A DNA stretch of 10,517 bases from Phycisphaerales bacterium UBA2402 (GTDB lineage: Bacteria > Planctomycetota > Phycisphaerae > Phycisphaerales > UBA1924), in contig DDSA01000131.1 of the NCBI GenBank assembly GCA_002343715.1, positions 1 through 10,517 of the forward strand, in the 5' to 3' direction. Each line of letters begins with the position of its first letter. Positions within the stretch are counted from its first letter, which is position 1. The notes under the pieces are model-generated. The model saw only the letters and a program-made list of their open reading frames with translations. It was not told where the DNA came from and made no database searches. This document shows positions 6,091-10,517 of this stretch, piece by piece. A program made the translations under genes and the position numbers.

Positions 6091-8799
6091 GCTCTGGTCC
6101 ACATCGGCGAGCGCACCGCCCGCCTCCCACGCGATGAAGAAGGCCTCGACATCGGCCCCGTCGATGCCGCCGCTGGCGTCGAAGTCCGCGTGACAGACCA
6201 CGACCAACTCGGCGTCCATCGTCGTCACGCCGCCGCACGAGTTGGTGACGGTGCAGGTGTACAGGCCGCTGTCTCCTTCGCGCAGTTCCGACAGCGTGAG
6301 CATCGCGGAAGCGCTGCCCTCGACCATCGAACCCGTCGCCGACGAGCCATCGTCGAGCGCCACGCCGTCGCGCTTCCAGCGGTGGGTGATGGGTGTGTCG
6401 CTGGTGGCGGACACGGTGAAGACCGCCGAGCCGTTGATGAAGGCGACAGCGCCGGTCGGTTGGTCCGTGATCACGGGCGCTGGTCCGCCCACGTCCATCA
6501 TCGCAAGGCCAACACGCGGGCTGTTGCCCCCGCCGGAAAAAACCGTGCGCGACAGGATCGGCCCCGGGCCGTCGGGATCAAACGTGACTGAATGGCTCAT
6601 CGAAACACCCAGCGGGTTGTCGAGGGGCTGCCACGATGTCCCGTTCCACCGCGCCTGCCCGTTCTGGAGCACCACACCCGCGCAGCGCTCGAAGTTCCCC
6701 GCCGCGATGAGCGTGGGCAGTTCCGGGCCGGGCCCATCGCGGTCGATGGTGAAGAGGCGGCCCACGTTGGGCGTGCTGCTGTTGTGCGTGAAGATGCCGC
6801 CGAAATCGCGCCACTCCTCGCCGGTGAACTCGCGGACCTTGCCCACGGTCGAGGCCAGCAGCGATTCGGGGAGGGGGCCGGGGCCATCGGGGTCGTAGAC
6901 GAGCAGGGATTGGCACCCGTTCAGCCCCGCGCCGGGCAGGGCGTTCCACGCCGAGCCGTCCCACACCGCGACGTACGGCATCGAAGTCGTGCCCGAGGCG
7001 TTGAACGTGCCCCCCGCGTAGAGGAACGGACCCGCTCCCTGCGGCGACCAGACCACCAGTGACGACACCGTCCCGTTCAGCCCGGCGCCCAGTGGCGACC
7101 AGGCGCTCCCATCCCACTGCGAGATGTTCGTGCCCTGCGGGTAGCCCGTGCCGCCGAAGGCGCCGGCGGCGATGAGGCGGTTGTGCTGCGGCCCCACGCC
7201 GTCGGCGTCGTAGGCCGCGAGCGCGAGCACCCGGAACGTGCTGCTGAAGCTGTACGGAAGGCCGTCGCCCAGCGGGGCCAGGCGCGTTCCGTTCCATTTG
7301 GCGATCAGCCGCGCCGCCACCGTAAAGATGGTGTCGAATCTGTCGGCGATGATGAGTTCCTCGGGCTGCGGCCCCGCGCCGTCAGGATCAAAGGGGAGGA
7401 ACGTGCCGTAGAAGGGTTGCGGCCCGTACCGCCGACCCTGGGGCAGCCCGTTCCATGATTGACCGTTCCAGTACGCGATGGCCCCGGTCTCGACCCCATC
7501 TACCGCGAGGAAGAAACCCCCCGCGTAGACGTGCGGAGGCGTCAGGGCGCTCTGATCGTGGTCCCACAGTCTCAGGGCGTAGATGGTCCCATCCAGTCCG
7601 CCCGAAAGCGGTCGCCATATACCGTTCACAAACTCGGCCACGCCCCACGCCGTGACGGGCGCGGTGAACGGGCCCAGACTCCGAAAATAGCCTGCGACGG
7701 TGATCACCGGGTCGCGCCCTCCCGGGCCGTCGTAGTCCATCGCGTACAAGTTCTGCACGCCCACGCTGCCCATGCCCGCCGTCACCCACGCCGAGCCGCT
7801 CCAACGCGCAATCGACTCGCCGAACTGGTCAAAGTTCCCCGTTGAACCCGCGTACACCACGCCCGCCCCGGGGCCTGGGCCGTCGGCATCGACAACCGCC
7901 AGGCGCGCCGCGGGCCCGATGAGCGTGCCCATGACCTGCCACGCCCCGTTGTGGAGCACCGCGGCGGCGGAAGCGTTGAACTGCGGGTTCAGACTCCCCG
8001 CCGCGATCAGACGCTCGGGCAGGGGGCCGGGGCCGTCGGTGTCGGCGACGGCGAAATCGTTGATGGTCCCGGTGAGGCCCGTGCCGACGCTCTCCCACGA
8101 AGTTCCGTTCCACGCGGCCTTCGTCTGAAAAGGGGTCGTGAACCCGCCGCCGATGTAGAGTTTGGTCGGCTCCGGGCCTGCGCCGTCGGGATCCCAGGCG
8201 AGCATGGCGTTCACCTGGTTGTTGGCGCCCGAGCCGGGGCTGCTCCAGAATCCGTCCTCGTAATAGCAGACGTGGTTGTGATTGGGCATGGACCCCGACG
8301 CGAAGAGCCGCGGAGCGATCGGCCCCGCGCCGTCTGGGTCAAACACCGCGAGGCGGTTCACCTGAGCCGTGCCGAGGTTGCCGCTCAAGTTCGTCCACGA
8401 CTGTCCGTTCCAGGCCATGACCGGGCCTGCGCCCGTGCCTTGAAGCGATCCGGCGACGACGAGCAGGTTGGGCTGAGGTCCGGCCCCGTCGGGGTCGAAC
8501 TCGGTGGAAGCCCGCACCGGCCCGCCCGCCTGATTCACCGGCAGGCCGATGGGCGACCAGGCCGCGCCGTCCCACAGTGCCGCGTGCATGCTCGCCACCG
8601 TCCCGGCATAGTTGAAAGAACCGCCCACGACAAGCCGCGCCGCCAGCGGCCCCGCGCCGTCGGGGTCCCAGCGCCCGAGCGCGGAAACCGTCGACGAATA
8701 GCCGCTCACACCGGGGGTGGCCAGGCCGGGTTTCCAAGTCACGCACTGCGCCGCCGCAAGCGAAGGAATGAGATACACCAGAAGGGCGGGTCGTTGCAT
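6025..8799 (-). CDS. large secreted D-P-D-G-x-G-P repeat protein with Ig-like domain and dockerin-like tail
   Basis: The 924-residue product starts with M-Q-R-P and a signal peptide cut after S-L-A-A-A (17/18). The frame is open well upstream, but only this Met is followed by a signal sequence and preceded by a ribosome site. Residues 44-747 carry 14 copies, some degenerate, of [WFY]-D-P-D-G-[AP]-G-P followed by a short hydrophobic strand ending in A-G or G-G, on average every 53-54 residues. Between them lie 13 motifs like W-N/D-G-x-x-W. This alternation suggests beta-propeller blades. Residues 773-868 are an Ig-like domain (R-W-K-R-D-G, then L-Y-T-C-T-V-T-N) in which the first canonical Cys is replaced, as V in V-F-T-V-S. 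Residues 869-924 are the shared module, with Ser at loop position 5 in both loops. It is likely an exported surface protein; no enzyme motif is seen. Similar repeats are known in planctomycete proteins of unknown function. Confidence 0.85.
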   Translation of the reverse strand: MQRPALLVYLIPSLAAAQCVTWKPGLATPGVSGYSSTVSALGRWDPDGAGPLAARLVVGGSFNYAGTVASMHAALWDGAAWSPIGLPVNQAGGPVRASTEFDPDGAGPQPNLLVVAGSLQGTGAGPVMAWNGQSWTNLSGNLGTAQVNRLAVFDPDGAGPIAPRLFASGSMPNHNHVCYYEDGFWSSPGSGANNQVNAMLAWDPDGAGPEPTKLYIGGGFTTPFQTKAAWNGTSWESVGTGLTGTINDFAVADTDGPGPLPERLIAAGSLNPQFNASAAAVLHNGAWQVMGTLIGPAARLAVVDADGPGPGAGVVYAGSTGNFDQFGESIARWSGSAWVTAGMGSVGVQNLYAMDYDGPGGRDPVITVAGYFRSLGPFTAPVTAWGVAEFVNGIWRPLSGGLDGTIYALRLWDHDQSALTPPHVYAGGFFLAVDGVETGAIAYWNGQSWNGLPQGRRYGPQPFYGTFLPFDPDGAGPQPEELIIADRFDTIFTVAARLIAKWNGTRLAPLGDGLPYSFSSTFRVLALAAYDADGVGPQHNRLIAAGAFGGTGYPQGTNISQWDGSAWSPLGAGLNGTVSSLVVWSPQGAGPFLYAGGTFNASGTTSMPYVAVWDGSAWNALPGAGLNGCQSLLVYDPDGPGPLPESLLASTVGKVREFTGEEWRDFGGIFTHNSSTPNVGRLFTIDRDGPGPELPTLIAAGNFERCAGVVLQNGQARWNGTSWQPLDNPLGVSMSHSVTFDPDGPGPILSRTVFSGGGNSPRVGLAMMDVGGPAPVITDQPTGAVAFINGSAVFTVSATSDTPITHRWKRDGVALDDGSSATGSMVEGSASAMLTLSELREGDSGLYTCTVTNSCGGVTTMDAELVVVCHADFDASGGIDGADVEAFFIAWEAGGALADVDQSGGVDGGDVEAFFTAWEAGGCG
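6031..6195 (-). repeat. dockerin-like calcium-loop module, copy 3
   Basis: It spans residues 869-923 of the repeat protein, which then ends with one extra Gly. The loops are D-F-D-A-S-G-G-I-D-G-A-D and D-V-D-Q-S-G-G-V-D-G-G-D, with Ser instead of Asp at position 5. Cys is at module positions 1 and 55. Confidence 0.8.
6559..8670 (-). repeat. fourteen-copy D-P-D-G-x-G-P protein repeat region
   Basis: This is the coding region for residues 44-747. Well-kept copies include W-D-P-D-G-A-G-P, F-D-P-D-G-A-G-P and Y-D-P-D-G-P-G-P. Degenerate ones include W-D-H-D-Q-S-A-L and W-S-P-Q-G-A-G-P. At DNA level the copies appear on the plus strand as variants of ggcccggggccgtcgggatc but have diverged well beyond the core, so this is an old protein repeat and not a fresh tandem duplication. 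Confidence 0.8.
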
Positions 8800-9014
8800 G
8801 GATTTGTACCTCGGCCGGCCTCGCTGCACAGGAGCATCGCACGATGCGAGGCCGAGCATGAGATTGTAGAATCGGATCGTCAGCGCGACGAAACGGCTTC
8901 TCGGACGGCGGGGGCATGGTGGCATCGTGCCATCGCTGCGATGTGCGGGATGGACCGCCCACGAAGAAGTTGCATCAAGTCGAGAAACAATCGCGTGCCG
9001 GTGCGGCGGCAGAC
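8800..9014 (-). promoter_or_regulatory. upstream region of the repeat protein: candidate -10 box and hairpins
   Basis: Read on the minus strand, TACAAT (8868-8863) is a plausible -10 box 63 bases before the ATG; no clear -35 is found. Between it and the gene is a perfect hairpin, GCATCG/CGATGC (8834-8847, 2-base loop), flanked by CCTCGC (8819-8824) and GCGAGG (8846-8851). Farther upstream are TGGCA/TGCCA (8920-8932) and an overlapping CATCG/CGATG (8931-8943). No T-run follows any of them, so none is a convincing terminator for the peptidase gene. Confidence 0.35.
8808..8812 (-). promoter_or_regulatory. ribosome binding site that sets the start of the repeat protein
   Basis: GAGGT on the minus strand lies 8 bases before the ATG at 8799. 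It supports the signal-peptide start over several upstream in-frame Met codons. Confidence 0.55.
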
Positions 9015-10517
9015 TCACCACCTCGGCTCCCTGCCCATCAGGTTCCGCACGAAGAAGTCCTGCCGCTTTCGCCGTCCGTAGGGCGATTCGCCCGCGCCGT
9101 GGCCCATGCCCGGAAGGACGAGCAGCTCGAAGTCCTTGCCGGCCTTGATAAGGGCCGCGGCGACCTGCATCGTGCTGGCGGGGTCCACGTTCTCGTCCAT
9201 CTCGCCCACGGTGAGCAGGAGTTTGCACCCGTCGGGCATCCGGTGCGCGTTCACGACGTTGCTCGACTCTTCGTACCACGGCCCGACCGGCCACGACATC
9301 CAGAGTTCGTTCCACCAGACCTTGTCCATGCGGTTGTCGTGGCAGCCGCAGTCCGCCGCGGCGGCCTTGTAGAAGTCCCCGTGCCACAGAAGGGCCGCGA
9401 GCGAGTTCTGGCCGCCCGCCGATCCGCCGAAAATGCCCACGCCCCTCCCGTTGTTGTCGAGATCCATCTCCGGGTGCGCCGTCGCCGCGGCCTTGATCCA
9501 TGCGATGCGGTCGGGGAACCCCGCGTCCTTCAGGTTCTTCCACGCGACATCGTGGAACTTCTTGGAGCGCCAGTTGGTGCCCATGCCGTCGATCTGCACG
9601 ACGATGAAGCCCAGTTCGGTCAGGTGCCCGACGCCGGACTGCACCCGGAATCGCTTGGAGACGTGGGCATCGTGCGGCCCGGCGTAGATGGCCTCGATCA
9701 CCGGGTAGCGTGCGGTGGGATCGAAGTTCGCGGGGCGGTGGATCAGGCCGTGGATGTCCGTGGTTTCGTCACGCCCCTTCGCCGTGAAGCGTTGCGGCGG
9801 GAGCCACCCCGCGCCCAGGAGTTCCGCCGCGCTCGACCGCTCCAGTTCCAGGATCAGGGCGCCGTCGGAAGCGCGGCGGAGTTCCGTCACCGGCGGCAGA
9901 TCGGCCCGCGAGCAGGTGTCGATCAGGAAGTCGCGCGAGGGAGAGAAAGTGACCTCGTGGGTGCCGTCGCCCTCGGTCAGGATCGTGAGGCCGGTGCCGT
10001 CGAAGTTCACCCGCGCGTGGTGAACGTGGTAGGGGTCCTGTGCCGGGTGGATGCCGCAGGCGCGGAACCAGACGTGCCCGGCATCATCATCCACGCGGTC
10101 CACACCGCGGACGACCCATTCGCCGCGGGTGATGGGGTTCTTCACGTCTCCGGTGGCGGCGTCGATGAGGTACAGGTGATTCCACCCGTCGCGTTCGGAC
10201 ATCCAGATGACTTCGCCCGCGCTGGTGAAGTGGAGGAAGGTCTTGGCGGCGTAGTCGAAGAAGGTCGGGCACTCCTCGTTGATGATGGGGGTGACATCGC
10301 CGGTGGAAGCGTCGATGGAGAGCAGGCGCATCACGCGGTGGCCGCGCTGGTTGTAGAGAAGCGTGAATCGCGATGAGTCCGCCGCCCAGCGCGGCTCGGT
10401 GAGGGACCAGGGCGTGGGCATCAGGGAATCGGAGACGGGAATCTCGCGCCGGCCCGCGAGGTCGAAGAGTGCCGCCCGCGCGTGGGGCAGGTCGTCGCCG
10501 GGCTTGGCGTAGTTGTA
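9015..10517 (-). CDS. S9-family serine peptidase (DPP4/prolyl oligopeptidase-like), C-terminal 500 residues
   Basis: The frame runs off the right edge with no start; its first visible residues, [11 protein letters not shown], match the middle of the propeller domain of DPP4-type peptidases. About residues 1-240 are propeller ([10 protein letters not shown] near 95). The alpha/beta-hydrolase half follows. In fragment numbering, Y278 in Y-A-G-P-H matches the oxyanion Tyr of DPP4, S366 in G-G-S-A-G-G is the nucleophile, D441 lies in G-E-M-D-E-N-V-D-P and H473 in G-M-G-H-G. The spacings of 75 and 32 residues are close to those of human DPP4 (78 and 32). Such enzymes cleave peptides, often releasing X-Pro dipeptides, usually outside the cytoplasm or in the periplasm. 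The Glu pair that would decide dipeptidyl specificity, and any signal peptide, lie outside the window. Odd points are C-G-C-H-D-N-R-M-D after the nucleophile and a short gap to the next gene without a clear terminator. Confidence 0.92.
   Translation of the reverse strand, partial: YNYAKPGDDLPHARAALFDLAGRREIPVSDSLMPTPWSLTEPRWAADSSRFTLLYNQRGHRVMRLLSIDASTGDVTPIINEECPTFFDYAAKTFLHFTSAGEVIWMSERDGWNHLYLIDAATGDVKNPITRGEWVVRGVDRVDDDAGHVWFRACGIHPAQDPYHVHHARVNFDGTGLTILTEGDGTHEVTFSPSRDFLIDTCSRADLPPVTELRRASDGALILELERSSAAELLGAGWLPPQRFTAKGRDETTDIHGLIHRPANFDPTARYPVIEAIYAGPHDAHVSKRFRVQSGVGHLTELGFIVVQIDGMGTNWRSKKFHDVAWKNLKDAGFPDRIAWIKAAATAHPEMDLDNNGRGVGIFGGSAGGQNSLAALLWHGDFYKAAAADCGCHDNRMDKVWWNELWMSWPVGPWYEESSNVVNAHRMPDGCKLLLTVGEMDENVDPASTMQVAAALIKAGKDFELLVLPGMGHGAGESPYGRRKRQDFFVRNLMGREPRW

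Noticed and set aside
6559..8670. CRISPR-like array suggested by regularly spaced gggccgtcgggatc-type words
   Set aside because: The words are imperfect, spaced about 160 bases apart and stay in frame within a long protein; they encode D-P-D-G-x-G-P.
8800..9543. N-terminal extension of the D-P-D-G repeat protein to 9543
   Set aside because: It overlaps the end of the peptidase gene in another frame, lacks a plausible export signal and has no domain pattern; the Met at 8799 has both a signal peptide and a ribosome site.
8916..10376. 486-codon plus-strand open frame over the peptidase gene
   Set aside because: Its translation is rich in Val, His, Arg and Gly with no domain, and the minus strand encodes an intact S9 catalytic triad.

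Overview
The window is GC-rich bacterial DNA. Three neighbouring secreted proteins end in paired acidic calcium-loop repeats of the form D-x-N/D-x-D/S-G-G-V/I-D-G-x-D-V-E. One of them also carries many D-P-D-G-x-G-P repeats. From general knowledge this combination is typical of Planctomycetota, most likely class Phycisphaerae, but no marker gene here proves it.

Layout, left to right. (1) Positions 1-1695 hold the tail of an unidentified reading frame, then a complete phage-type terminase large subunit (ATPase plus nuclease) with an unusual four-cysteine cluster. No other phage gene is in view, so this is either the edge of a prophage or gene-transfer-agent-like cluster, or an orphan. (2) Positions 1943-4417 encode a predicted lipoprotein with eleven Asp-box (sialidase/VPS10-like) propeller motifs and a C-terminal dockerin-like module, closed by a good intrinsic terminator at 4446-4470. 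(3) Positions 4471-5133 hold a hairpin-rich leader and a small two-helix membrane protein of unknown function. (4) Positions 5221-6021 encode a secreted protein with a probable beta-sandwich (laminin-B/CBM-like) and the same C-terminal module. (5) On the minus strand, 8799-6025 encodes a large secreted protein with 14 D-P-D-G-x-G-P repeats, an Ig-like domain and the same module. Its stop lies 3 bp from the stop of the preceding gene, tail to tail. (6) On the minus strand, 10517-9015 is the C-terminal part of an S9-family (DPP4/prolyl oligopeptidase-like) serine peptidase, cut off by the window edge.

How they fit together. The three exported proteins have unrelated ectodomains but an identical tail plan: 55 residues with a Cys at position 1 and position 55, and two calcium loops in register. 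This suggests one shared attachment, sorting or assembly mechanism at the cell surface. The peptidase may take part in peptide degradation, but nothing in the sequence ties it to its neighbours functionally. I see no CRISPR array, tRNA, rRNA, insertion sequence or recognisable defence system. The points most worth a second look are the shared Cys-bracketed module, the structured leader at 4600-4764 and the metal-site-like insertion in the terminase.
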